Shown piece by piece: positions 46,720 to 54,481 of a stretch of DNA of 64,000 bases. The position numbers were made by a program, and so were the translations under genes. Source of the DNA: Rhodobacter capsulatus (lineage in GTDB: Bacteria; Pseudomonadota; Alphaproteobacteria; Rhodobacterales; Rhodobacteraceae); contig NZ_QKZO01000007.1 of the NCBI RefSeq assembly GCF_003254295.1, forward strand, positions 124,001-188,000. Reading direction: 5' to 3'. Under the pieces are notes generated by a model. It made no database searches. It saw nothing but the letters and a program-made list of their open reading frames with translations, and was not told where the DNA came from. How positions within the stretch are numbered: the first letter of the stretch is position 1; each line of letters begins with the position of its first letter.

Positions 46720-47643
46720 ATGAAGATCCTTCCCGCCGTTCTGGCTGCCACGACCCTTCTTGCCTCTGCCGCCCATGCCGAGGGCATCACCCAGTTCAAC
46801 ATCGGCCTTCTGGGCGGTGAGAACGCGCAAGACCGGCTGAATTCGAACGAATGCCTGCGCAAATATGCCGAAGACACCCTGGGCGTGCCGGTGAAGCTGT
46901 TCGCCCCCGCCGATTATGACGGCGTGGTGCAGGGGCTTCTGGGCGGCACCATCGACATGGCCTGGCTGGGCGCCTCGGCCTATGCCAAAGTCTATCTGAC
47001 CGACCCTAAGGCGGTCGATGTGGCGCTGGTGAAGACCAATCTGGACGGGTCCTTCACCTATCATTCGATCGGCATCGCGCGCAAGGACAGCGGCATCACC
47101 AAGCTTGAGGACGCCAAGGGCAAGGTCTTCGGCTTTGGCGATCCGAACTCGACCTCGGGCTATCTGATCCCCTCGGTCGATATCCCGAAGACCCATCCCG
47201 AGATCACCCGCGAAGACCTGGCCGATGGCGCCTCGGGCTATTTCAAGACGGTGAAATTCACCGGCGGGCATGAACAGACCATCGTTGCCGTGGTGAATGG
47301 CGACATCGATGCGGGTGTGACCTGGGCCGATGGCCAGGGCAACTGGGAAGACGGCTACAATTCGGGCGCGCTGCGCAAGGCGGTCGATGCGGGCCTGGTG
47401 AACATGAACGACATCGTCGAGATCTGGAAATCCGCGCCGATCCCGGAGGGCCCGGTGGTGCTGCGCCATGCCCTGCCCGAAGACGTGAAGGCGAAGATGA
47501 CCGAGCTGGTCAAGGGCCTGCACGCCCGCGACAAGGACTGCGCCTATGGCGTCGCGGCGGGCGACACCGCGGGCTTCATGCCGGTCACCGCCGATCGCTA
47601 CGACATCATCGTCGAGACCCGGCGCGCGACGCAGGGGAACTGA
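46720..47643 (+). CDS. phnD: Phosphonate-binding periplasmic protein
   Basis: This 307-residue solute-binding protein has a signal peptide (M-K-I-L-P-A-V-L; cleavage after A-H-A near residue 20). Family motifs include P-A-D-Y-D-G-V-V-Q-G-L, W-L-G-A-S-A-Y and G-D-P-N-S-T-S-G-Y, which line the phosphonate pocket. It is the receptor of the importer formed with phnC, phnE and phnE2. An intrinsic terminator-like hairpin follows. Confidence 0.96.
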   Translation: MKILPAVLAATTLLASAAHAEGITQFNIGLLGGENAQDRLNSNECLRKYAEDTLGVPVKLFAPADYDGVVQGLLGGTIDMAWLGASAYAKVYLTDPKAVDVALVKTNLDGSFTYHSIGIARKDSGITKLEDAKGKVFGFGDPNSTSGYLIPSVDIPKTHPEITREDLADGASGYFKTVKFTGGHEQTIVAVVNGDIDAGVTWADGQGNWEDGYNSGALRKAVDAGLVNMNDIVEIWKSAPIPEGPVVLRHALPEDVKAKMTELVKGLHARDKDCAYGVAAGDTAGFMPVTADRYDIIVETRRATQGN

Positions 47644-47675
47644 TTTCAGCAGCCACAGCTTTCAGCACCCTCGGG

Positions 47676-47700
47676 CGGGGGCTTCGGCCCCCGTCCTTTT
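47676..47700 (+). terminator. UUCG hairpin between phnD and phnE
   Basis: CGGGGGC and GCCCCCG enclose a TTCG tetraloop (47676-47693) and are followed by TCCTTTT. Inside the operon it likely reduces readthrough into the permease genes so that binding protein is made in excess. Confidence 0.75.
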
Positions 47701-47717
47701 GTCCCGAAAGGCGCAAG

Positions 47718-48599
47718 ATGACGGCTTCCCCGCCCCCGACTGCCCCGCCCCCGACTGCCCCGCCCATGACCGCGGCATATCTGGCGCTGGTGCGCCGCCG
47801 TCGGCTTTATGGCACGCTGATCGGCGTGCTGTTTGTCGTGCTGATGGCCTCGGGCTGGCGCACGGCCGATGCCCGCAATGCCGGAAGCTTTTTCGACGGC
47901 ATCGCGCATGTCGCGGATTTTCCGATCGAAATCCTGTCCGAGGCGGCGCGCGACTGGGCCAACCTGCCGGGCTATCTGCGGCAATACCTGCCCTCGCTGA
48001 TCGAGACGCTGAACATCGCCGCGGTCTCGACGGTTTTGGGCGGGCTGCTCGCCGCGGTGCTGGCGGTGCTGTCGGCCCGCGCGCTGGCGCCGCTGCCCTG
48101 GCTTGTCGTGCCGATCCGGCGGTCGATGGACGTGATGCGGGCGATGCCCGAAATCGTCATCGCGCTGGTCTTGATCTTTCTTCTGGGCGGCGGCCCGGTG
48201 CCCGCGATGATCGCGATCACGCTTCATACCGCGGGGGCGCTGGGCAAGCTTTTCTCCGAGGTCGCCGAGAACGCCGATCTGAAGCCGGTCGAGGGGCTGG
48301 CCTCGGTCGGGGCCGGATGGCTGGCGCGGATCTGGTTCGCCGTCGGGCCGCAGGTGGCGCCGAACTGGTCCTCCTATGCGCTGTTGCGCTTTGAAATCAA
48401 CATCCGCGCCTCGGCGATCCTGGGTTTCGTCGGCGCGGGGGGCATCGGCTATGACCTGCGCACGACGCTGCAATGGGGGCAGGGGCGCTACGATCAGGTG
48501 GTGGCGATCTTCGCGCTTCTGTTCCTGACCATCGTCCTCGTCGATCATCTCTCCGACCGCGCCCGCGCGCGTCTGGTGCAAGGAGGCCGCCCGGCATGA
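47718..48599 (+). CDS. phnE: Phosphonate ABC transporter permease
   Basis: This 293-residue permease has about six helices and the EAA-like cytoplasmic loop near 175-215 (L-F-S-E-V-A-E-N). The N-terminus carries a threefold T-A-P-P-P repeat encoded by a tandem DNA repeat; an ATG at 47766 after the repeat is an alternative start. It ends in an ATGA overlap with phnE2. Confidence 0.93.
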   Translation: MTASPPPTAPPPTAPPMTAAYLALVRRRRLYGTLIGVLFVVLMASGWRTADARNAGSFFDGIAHVADFPIEILSEAARDWANLPGYLRQYLPSLIETLNIAAVSTVLGGLLAAVLAVLSARALAPLPWLVVPIRRSMDVMRAMPEIVIALVLIFLLGGGPVPAMIAITLHTAGALGKLFSEVAENADLKPVEGLASVGAGWLARIWFAVGPQVAPNWSSYALLRFEINIRASAILGFVGAGGIGYDLRTTLQWGQGRYDQVVAIFALLFLTIVLVDHLSDRARARLVQGGRPA

Positions 48600-49930
48600 C
48601 CGCGCTTGCCACAACGCCCGCGCTTTTGCTGACCCGGGCCGAGATTTGCCGCCGCCTTGCGCGCCGCCGTGCACTTCTGCTGGCCGCGCCTGTCGTGCTG
48701 CTCGTCTATCTGACGACGATCTTCTTCAGCTTCGATCTGCCCGGGATCGCGGCGCGGATGCGGCCGGAAAACGCCGCCGTGCTGCTGGGCGATTTCTGGA
48801 GCTTCAAGACCCATGTCACGCTGGATCGCCGCAAGCCCGGGCTTGACGTCGCGATCGAGGGCGAGGCCAAGGGCCGCTACGCCCCCGCGCAGTTTCCCGG
48901 CTGGGTGCGGGACGGCGCCGAGCCGCGGATCGACCTGCCCGACGGCTCGCGCGTGACCTATGTCGCGCAGGGCGCGGTGATCGAGCGCGCCGGGTTCGGG
49001 GTGATCCGCGTCAGCCGCGACGGGCGCCAGATCGCCGTCACCCTGCCCGAGGGCGCGGCAAACCCCGACTGGCTCTCGGCCTCTGCGACGCGGGTCGATA
49101 TCCGCGGCCCGTGGTGGCGGTTTTCGATGACGCCCGCGCGCACGGAAACCCTGCGCTACGAACCCGGCTGGGAGCTGTTTTTCTTCGATCTGCAAAGCCC
49201 GTTCCACGGCAAAAGCGCCGCCGAGCTGGCCGCTCTGGCGCTGTGGCAGCCGCGGCTGGAGCCGGAGCGTTCAAACCTTGCGGCGATGGCCGCTGACATC
49301 TGGCAAAACCGGATGTGGCGGCATGGCGATGTCGCCTGGGCGCTGGGCGAGACGGTGCTGATGGCGTTCCTTGGCACCTTCGGGGCGGCGCTGATCGCCT
49401 TTCCGCTGGCCTTTCTGGCGGCGTCGAATTTCAGCCCCGGGCGGCTGATCCGGCTTGGCCTGCGGCGGATCTTCGATCTGTTCCGCGGCATTGACGGGCT
49501 GATCTGGACGGTGATCCTGAGCCGCGCCTTCGGGCCGGGGCCTTTGACCGGGGCCTTGGCGATCTTGCTGACCGACACCGGCACCTTCGGCAAGACCTTT
49601 TCGGAGGCTTTGGAAAACATTGACGAAAAGCAGCGCGAGGGGATCGCCTCGACGGGCGCGCCCGCGGTCGCCCAGGCCCGCTTCGGGGTGGTGCCGCAGG
49701 TGGCGCCGGTGATCCTGTCCCAGGTGCTTTACTATCTGGAAAGCAACACCCGCTCGGCCACGGTCATCGGCGCGCTGGTCGGCGGCGGCATCGGGCTGTT
49801 GCTGACCCAGGCGATCCAGACCCAGAAGGACTGGGAAGAGGTCAGCTATTACATCGTCCTGATCACCCTGATGGTGATGGCGATGGACAGCCTGTCGGCC
49901 TGGCTGCGGGCGCGTTTCATCAAGGGGTAG
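48596..49930 (+). CDS. phnE2: Phosphonate ABC transporter permease, long form
   Basis: This 444-residue permease has a first helix at about 28-47, a periplasmic insertion of about 190 residues, and a five- to six-helix permease core from about 250, with F-S-E-A-L-E-N-I-D near 337 matching the EAA loop of phnE. It is about 150 residues longer than phnE; the extra domain may contact PhnD. The ATG at 48596 overlaps the phnE stop. Confidence 0.92.
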   Translation: MTALATTPALLLTRAEICRRLARRRALLLAAPVVLLVYLTTIFFSFDLPGIAARMRPENAAVLLGDFWSFKTHVTLDRRKPGLDVAIEGEAKGRYAPAQFPGWVRDGAEPRIDLPDGSRVTYVAQGAVIERAGFGVIRVSRDGRQIAVTLPEGAANPDWLSASATRVDIRGPWWRFSMTPARTETLRYEPGWELFFFDLQSPFHGKSAAELAALALWQPRLEPERSNLAAMAADIWQNRMWRHGDVAWALGETVLMAFLGTFGAALIAFPLAFLAASNFSPGRLIRLGLRRIFDLFRGIDGLIWTVILSRAFGPGPLTGALAILLTDTGTFGKTFSEALENIDEKQREGIASTGAPAVAQARFGVVPQVAPVILSQVLYYLESNTRSATVIGALVGGGIGLLLTQAIQTQKDWEEVSYYIVLITLMVMAMDSLSAWLRARFIKG

Positions 49931-49933
49931 ATC

Positions 49934-50560
49934 ATGCCGAAACTGCATCCCGTGACGCCGCGGATCGCGCCCGATTGCGAGATCGTCAATGCCAGCTTCG
50001 GCGGCTGGGTCGAGGTCGGCCGCGGATCGCGGCTGATCCATGTCGAGATGGGCGATTACAGCTATTGCGACCGGTTCGCTGATATCGCCAACACCACGGT
50101 TGGGAAATTCGCCAATATCGCCGCGATGACAAGGATCGGCCCGACAGACCATCCGTTCCGCAATGCCGCGCAGCATCATTTCCTTTATCGCTCAAGCTAT
50201 TACTGGGACGACGTGGGCGATGATGCCGGCTTTTTCGCGCAGCGGGCCGGGCGCCGGATCCATCTTGGCGCCGATTGCTGGATCGGGCATGGCGCCATCA
50301 TCAAGCCCGAGGTGACGGTGGGCATCGGCGCCATCGTCGCCTCGGGCGCGGTGGTGACGAAGGACGTGCCCCCCTTCATGATCGTGGCGGGCTGCCCGGC
50401 CGTGCCCCTGCGGATGCGGTTTTCCGAGACCGTGGCCGAACGGCTGCTGGCGCTGGCCTGGTGGGACTGGGACCATGCGACGCTGCGGGCGCGGCTGCAT
50501 GATTTCCGTGCCCTGCCGGCCGAGGAATTCCTGGACCGTTACGAGGGCCTGCCCGGCTGA
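49934..50560 (+). CDS. Phosphonate-cluster hexapeptide-repeat acyltransferase
   Basis: This 208-residue left-handed beta-helix protein has hexapeptide repeats (V-E-V-G-R-G-S through I-A-N-T-T-V-G, and I-H-L-G-A-D-C-W-I-G-H-G-A-I-I near 110). It fits the phosphonate-metabolism transferase family found in phn operons, and may N-acetylate aminoalkylphosphonates as PhnO does in E. coli; that role is inference. It starts three bases after phnE2. Its 3' end overlaps the convergent phnF by 22 bases. Confidence 0.88.
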   Translation: MPKLHPVTPRIAPDCEIVNASFGGWVEVGRGSRLIHVEMGDYSYCDRFADIANTTVGKFANIAAMTRIGPTDHPFRNAAQHHFLYRSSYYWDDVGDDAGFFAQRAGRRIHLGADCWIGHGAIIKPEVTVGIGAIVASGAVVTKDVPPFMIVAGCPAVPLRMRFSETVAERLLALAWWDWDHATLRARLHDFRALPAEEFLDRYEGLPG

Positions 50561-51273
50561 GCCAGCCCTTCGGGCAGGACCGTCAGCGCGACGCGATCGC
50601 CCGCAAACCAGGTCAGCCCGTATTCGACAGCCCGCCCCGCGGCATCGACATTCACCGCCTCGGTGCGCAAAAGCGGCGCGCCCTCGGGCAGCTGCATCAG
50701 CCCCGCCCGGGGTCCGCGCGCGATCTTCGCGGTGATCCGGGTCGAGGCGCGGGTGTAATCGCTCACCCCCATCTCGGCCAGCGCGGCGGTGACCGAACTG
50801 AGCCGGGTCAGCCGTTCCGGCAGATCCGGGAAACGCGCCGCCGGAAACACGGATCGGAATTGCGCCAGCACGACGCCGTCGGCCAGCGACAGCCCCTCGT
50901 AAAGATGCACCCGGTCGACGCCCAGCGCCGCCGCCTCGGCGGGCTCGGCCGGGCGGGTTTCCAGCCGCAACACCCGGCGCGAGGGCGTGCGCCCCGAGGC
51001 GAGCACGTTTTCCTGAAACCGCACCCGCCGCCCCAGCGCGTAATCGGCGCGCGGGCTGGAGGCCACGAAGACCCCCGCGCCGCGCCGCGCCACCACCAGC
51101 CCCTCGGTGGCCAAGGCCGCCAGGGCGTGGCGGACGGTGTGGCGGTTGACCCCGAAGCGCGCCGAAAGCGCCGCCTCGGTCGGCAGCTTCGCCCCGGGGG
51201 GGCAGGCGCCCGAGACGATCTCGGCACGCAGGATCGCGGCAATCGCCGCCCAGACGGGGTCACGTTTTGTCAT
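50539..51273 (-). CDS. phnF: GntR/HutC-family transcriptional regulator PhnF
   Basis: This 244-residue repressor has an N-terminal winged helix (about 8-75, with L-P-T-E-A-A-L-S-A-R-F-G-V-N-R-H-T-V-R-H) and a C-terminal UTRA ligand domain. It fits PhnF of C-P lyase operons. It is divergent from phnG; a palindrome at 51314-51341 is its probable operator. Its last codons overlap the acyltransferase gene. Confidence 0.92.
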   Translation of the reverse strand: MTKRDPVWAAIAAILRAEIVSGACPPGAKLPTEAALSARFGVNRHTVRHALAALATEGLVVARRGAGVFVASSPRADYALGRRVRFQENVLASGRTPSRRVLRLETRPAEPAEAAALGVDRVHLYEGLSLADGVVLAQFRSVFPAARFPDLPERLTRLSSVTAALAEMGVSDYTRASTRITAKIARGPRAGLMQLPEGAPLLRTEAVNVDAAGRAVEYGLTWFAGDRVALTVLPEGLAQPGRPS

Positions 51274-51284
51274 CGAAACTTCAC
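51260..51284. promoter_or_regulatory. Candidate Pho box between phnF and phnG
   Basis: GTCAC, TTGTCAT and CTTCAC half-sites have T-C-A-(C/T) cores at 51260, 51270 and 51281, spaced 10 and 11 bases. It overlaps the first codons of phnF and lies 67 bases upstream of phnG. Confidence 0.5.
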
Positions 51285-51313
51285 TGGTGGAATCGGCCGC
51301 GTCGCCGCAATAT

Positions 51314-51341
51314 TTGTCTAGTTGTATACATATCTGGACAA
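51314..51341. promoter_or_regulatory. Candidate PhnF operator
   Basis: An imperfect 28-bp inverted repeat has TTGTC and GACAA outer ends and TGTATACA in the middle, nine bases before the phnG ATG. GntR/HutC regulators bind GT-N-TA-N-AC-type palindromes of this sort. It is the only AT-rich stretch in the region. Confidence 0.65.
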
Positions 51342-51350
51342 ATCCGCAAG

Positions 51351-51821
51351 ATGTCTGCTTTCGCCTTCACCCCCGAAGACCGGGCCCAAGACCGGGCCCA
51401 GAACCGCGCCGCGACGCTGGGGCTTCTGGCCCGCGCTTCCGGTCCGCGCCTGGCCGAACTTCTGCCCGATCTGCCGCCTTTCGACTGGCTGCGCCGCCCC
51501 GAACTGGGCGCGGTGATGCTGCGCGGGCGGATGGGGGCGGGGGGCGCGCCGTTCAATCTGGGCGAGATGACGGTGACGCGCTGCGCGCTGCGGCTGGCCG
51601 ATGGCCGGGTGGGGCAGGCTTTCGTGCAAGGCCGCGACAAGGATCACGCCACCCGCGCGGCCGTGGCGGATGCGCTTTTGCAGGGCGATCAGGCGGGCCG
51701 GATCGAGGCCGCGGTTCTGGCGCCGCTGCGCGCCGAGGAAGCCGCCCGGCGCCGCGACCGCGCCGAAAAGGCCGCCGCGACCCGGGTCGAATTCTTCACG
51801 CTGGTCCGGGGAGAGGATTGA
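51351..51821 (+). CDS. phnG: C-P lyase system protein PhnG
   Basis: This 156-residue subunit of the PhnGHIJ core complex contains the family segments W-L-R-R-P-E-L-G-A-V-M and M-T-V-T-R-C, and ends F-F-T-L-V-R-G-E-D. The ATG at 51351 directly follows the AGATG of the operator region; earlier codons in frame cross the regulatory sequence. phnH begins one base after the stop. Confidence 0.94.
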   Translation: MSAFAFTPEDRAQDRAQNRAATLGLLARASGPRLAELLPDLPPFDWLRRPELGAVMLRGRMGAGGAPFNLGEMTVTRCALRLADGRVGQAFVQGRDKDHATRAAVADALLQGDQAGRIEAAVLAPLRAEEAARRRDRAEKAAATRVEFFTLVRGED

Positions 51822-52388
51822 ATGCAAACGCAAGCACTTTCCGGCGGTTTCGCCGATCCCGCGCGCGACGCGGCCCATGCCTTCCGCGCCTGCCTGCAGG
51901 CGATGGCGCGGCCGGGCCGGGGGCAGCCGATCCCCGGCGCCACGCCCCCCGCGCCGCTGTCGCCCGCCGCCGGGGCGGTTCTGCTGACGCTCGTCGATGA
52001 CACCACGCCGCTTTTCCTGGCGCCCGGCCTGGATACGCCCGCGCTGCGCGGCTGGATCGCCTTTCACCTCGCCGCGCCGATCTGCGCGCCCGAGGAGGCG
52101 GTCTTCGCGCTGGGTGCCTGGGCGGATCTGCCGCTTGATCGCTTTCGCCTTGGCACGCCGGATTATCCCGACCGTTCGGTGACGCTGATCGTCGAGATCG
52201 ACAGCCTTTCGCCCGTCACGGCCCGCCTGCGCGGTCCGGGGATTGCGACGCATCAGGACGCAAGGCTGCCCGCCATCGCCCCCTTCGTCGCCAACCGGGC
52301 CCGCTATCCGCTTGGCTTCGATTGCTATTTCTGTGCGGAGGAGAGCCTTTCGGCGCTGCCGCGTTCAACCTTTGTGGAGGCGCTCTGA
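51822..52388 (+). CDS. phnH: C-P lyase system protein PhnH
   Basis: This 188-residue core subunit has F-A-D-P-A-R-D-A-A-H-A-F-R near the N-terminus and G-P-G-I-A-T, F-P/P-L-G-F-D near the end, typical of PhnH. With PhnG, PhnI and PhnJ it forms the complex that cleaves the carbon-phosphorus bond. Its stop overlaps the phnI ATG by one base (TGATG). Confidence 0.94.
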   Translation: MQTQALSGGFADPARDAAHAFRACLQAMARPGRGQPIPGATPPAPLSPAAGAVLLTLVDDTTPLFLAPGLDTPALRGWIAFHLAAPICAPEEAVFALGAWADLPLDRFRLGTPDYPDRSVTLIVEIDSLSPVTARLRGPGIATHQDARLPAIAPFVANRARYPLGFDCYFCAEESLSALPRSTFVEAL

Positions 52389-53461
52389 TGTATGTGGCAA
52401 CCAAGGGGGGCGAGCGGGCGATCGATGCCGCCCATGCCTGGCTGGCCGAGGAGCGCCGCGGCGATCCCGCCGTGCCCGAGCTTTCGGTGGCGCAGATTGC
52501 CGAACAGATGACGCTGGCGGTGAACCGGGTGATGGCCGAGGGCTCGCTTTACGACCGCGATCTGGCGGCCTTGGCGATCAAGCAGGCGCGCGGCGATCTG
52601 ATCGAGGCGGTGTTCCTGATCCGCGCCTATCGCACGACGCTGCCGCGGTTCGGCGCGAGCCTGCCCGTCGACACCGGGACGATGCAGATCTCGCGCCGGA
52701 TTTCCGCCACCTTCAAGGATGTGCCGGGCGGGCAGGTGCTGGGCCCGACTTTCGATTACACGCATCGGCTGCTCGATTTCGCCCTGATGGCCGAGGGGGA
52801 GCCGCCCGTCGCCGCCCGCGCCCCCGCCGAGGCCACGCCCGCGCCGCATGTGTTGGGGCTTCTGGACCGCGACGGGCTGATGGAGCCGGTGAGCGCGGGC
52901 GCCGAAACGCCCCCCGATCTGACCCGCGAGCCGCTGGAACTGCCCGCGTCGCGCGCGCTGCGGTTACAGGCGCTGGCGCGGGCGGACGAGGGTTTCACGC
53001 TTGGTCTCGCCTATTCCACCCAGCGCGGCTACGGGCGCACCCATGCCTTTGTCGGCGAATTGCGCATCGGCCTTTGCGCGGTGGAAATGGAGATCCCGGA
53101 ACTCGGCTTCACCATCGAGATCGGCGCGGTCGAGCTGACCGAATGCGAGACGGTGAACCAGTTCACCGGCTCGAAGTCCGAGCCGCCGCAATTCACCCGC
53201 GGCTACGGGCTGGTCTTTGGCCAGTCCGAGCGCAAGGCGATTTCCATGAGCCTCGTTGACCGCGCCCTGCGCTGGGAGGAGCTGGGCGAAGACGCCACCG
53301 GCGCCCCGGCGCAGGATGCGGAATTCGTGTTGTCGCATTGCGACAACATTCAGGCGACGGGGTTTCTGGAGCATATCAAGCTGCCCCATTACGTCGATTT
53401 CCAGTCGGAACTGGAACTGATCCGGCGCCTGCGCCGCGACGCGACTGGGGCGGGACAATGA
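52388..53461 (+). CDS. phnI: C-P lyase core subunit PhnI (nucleosidase)
   Basis: This 357-residue subunit transfers the phosphonate to the ribose of ATP, releasing adenine. It starts M-Y-V-A-T-K-G-G-E-R-A-I, the invariant PhnI N-terminus, and has E-L-S-V-A-Q-I-A-E-Q-M and H-C-D-N-I-Q-A-T-G-F-L-E-H-I-K-L-P-H-Y near the end. The start at 52388 overlaps the phnH stop. A 156-base gap follows before phnJ. Confidence 0.96.
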   Translation: MYVATKGGERAIDAAHAWLAEERRGDPAVPELSVAQIAEQMTLAVNRVMAEGSLYDRDLAALAIKQARGDLIEAVFLIRAYRTTLPRFGASLPVDTGTMQISRRISATFKDVPGGQVLGPTFDYTHRLLDFALMAEGEPPVAARAPAEATPAPHVLGLLDRDGLMEPVSAGAETPPDLTREPLELPASRALRLQALARADEGFTLGLAYSTQRGYGRTHAFVGELRIGLCAVEMEIPELGFTIEIGAVELTECETVNQFTGSKSEPPQFTRGYGLVFGQSERKAISMSLVDRALRWEELGEDATGAPAQDAEFVLSHCDNIQATGFLEHIKLPHYVDFQSELELIRRLRRDATGAGQ

Positions 53462-53463
53462 CC

Positions 53464-53589
53464 TCAGTCTTCGTCTTTGCCCGGCGCGGTTCTGTCGTCC
53501 TTGGGGGCATCGCCACCGCCCGCCCGATTGCGCAGGAACGATCCGACGAGGAACGCGCCCGCAAGCGCGAAAAAGATCCAGTGCAACAT
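53464..53589 (-). CDS. Possible 41-residue membrane protein, antisense in the phnI-phnJ gap
   Basis: On the minus strand an ATG at 53589 opens a frame reading M-L-H-W-I-F-F-A-L-A-G-A-F-L-V-G, one membrane helix, then R-N-R-A-G-G-G-D and an acidic/basic tail ending K-D-E-D, and stops three bases beyond the phnI stop codon. It fills most of the gap. The ribosome site is weak (GGACGG). The opposite frame is basic and unstructured, so this frame looks more protein-like. Confidence 0.4.
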   Translation of the reverse strand: MLHWIFFALAGAFLVGSFLRNRAGGGDAPKDDRTAPGKDED

Positions 53590-53617
53590 CCGTCCGTTCC
53601 TTGTTCCGGGGGCCAAC

Positions 53618-54481
53618 ATGTCTGAAGGTTACAGCTTCGCCTATCTTGACGCCGCAACCAAGCGGATGATCCGTCGCGCCCTTTTGAAGGCCCTCGCCAT
53701 TCCGGGCTATCAGGTGCCCTTTGCCAGCCGCGAAATGCCGATGCCCTATGGCTGGGGCACTGGCGGCGTGCAGGTGACGGCGGCCTGTCTGATCCCCGAA
53801 GATGTGCTGAAAGTGATCGATCAGGGTGCCGATGACACGACGAACGCGGTCTCGATCCGGCGGTTCTTCGAGCGCACGGCGGGGGTGGCCACGACCACCC
53901 ACACGCAAGACGCCACGCTGATCCAGACCCGCCACCGCATCCCGGAAGCGGCGCTGACCGAGGCTCAGATCCTGGTCTTTCAGGTGCCGATCCCCGAGCC
54001 CCTGCGGTTTTTGGAACCGCGCGAGGCCGAGACGCGGCGGATGCATGCGCTGGCCGATTACGGGCTGATGCATGTGAAGCTTTACGAGGATATCGCGCGG
54101 CACGGGGCGATTGCGACCTCTTATGCCTATCCGGTGCTGGTCGAGGGGCGCCATGTGATGGACCCCAGCCCGATCCCGAAATTCGACAATCCGAAACTGG
54201 GCGATTGCCCGGCGATCCAGCTGTTCGGCGCCGGGCGGGAATGCCGCATCCATGCGTTGCCGCCCTATACCCGGGTGGTCAGTCTCGATTTCGAGGATCA
54301 CCCGTTCGAGGCGACGAAGGCCGAGGCCGCCTGCGATCTGTGCGGGGCCGAGACGAGCTATCTTGATGAGGTGATCACCGATGATGCGGGCGGGCGGATG
54401 TTCTGCTGCTCGGACACCGATTTCTGCGCCGGGCGGCGGGCGGCCGGGCATCTGGGGCGATTGTCGGAGGGGGCCGCGTGA
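53618..54481 (+). CDS. phnJ: C-P lyase catalytic subunit PhnJ (radical SAM)
   Basis: This 287-residue radical SAM enzyme cleaves the C-P bond. The cluster and catalytic cysteines are Cys239, Cys242, Cys264 and Cys270, spaced C-x2-C-x21-C-x5-C as in E. coli PhnJ; Cys263 is extra. The N-terminus M-S-E-G-Y-S-F-A-Y-L-D is standard. The stop overlaps the phnK ATG as TGATG. Confidence 0.97.
   Translation: MSEGYSFAYLDAATKRMIRRALLKALAIPGYQVPFASREMPMPYGWGTGGVQVTAACLIPEDVLKVIDQGADDTTNAVSIRRFFERTAGVATTTHTQDATLIQTRHRIPEAALTEAQILVFQVPIPEPLRFLEPREAETRRMHALADYGLMHVKLYEDIARHGAIATSYAYPVLVEGRHVMDPSPIPKFDNPKLGDCPAIQLFGAGRECRIHALPPYTRVVSLDFEDHPFEATKAEAACDLCGAETSYLDEVITDDAGGRMFCCSDTDFCAGRRAAGHLGRLSEGAA

Noticed and set aside
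53458-53625. Plus-strand frame between phnI and phnJ (start overlapping the phnI stop)
   Set aside because: It has an ATGA overlap, but the predicted protein is basic, low in hydrophobic pattern and overlaps the phnJ start; the antisense frame looks more protein-like.
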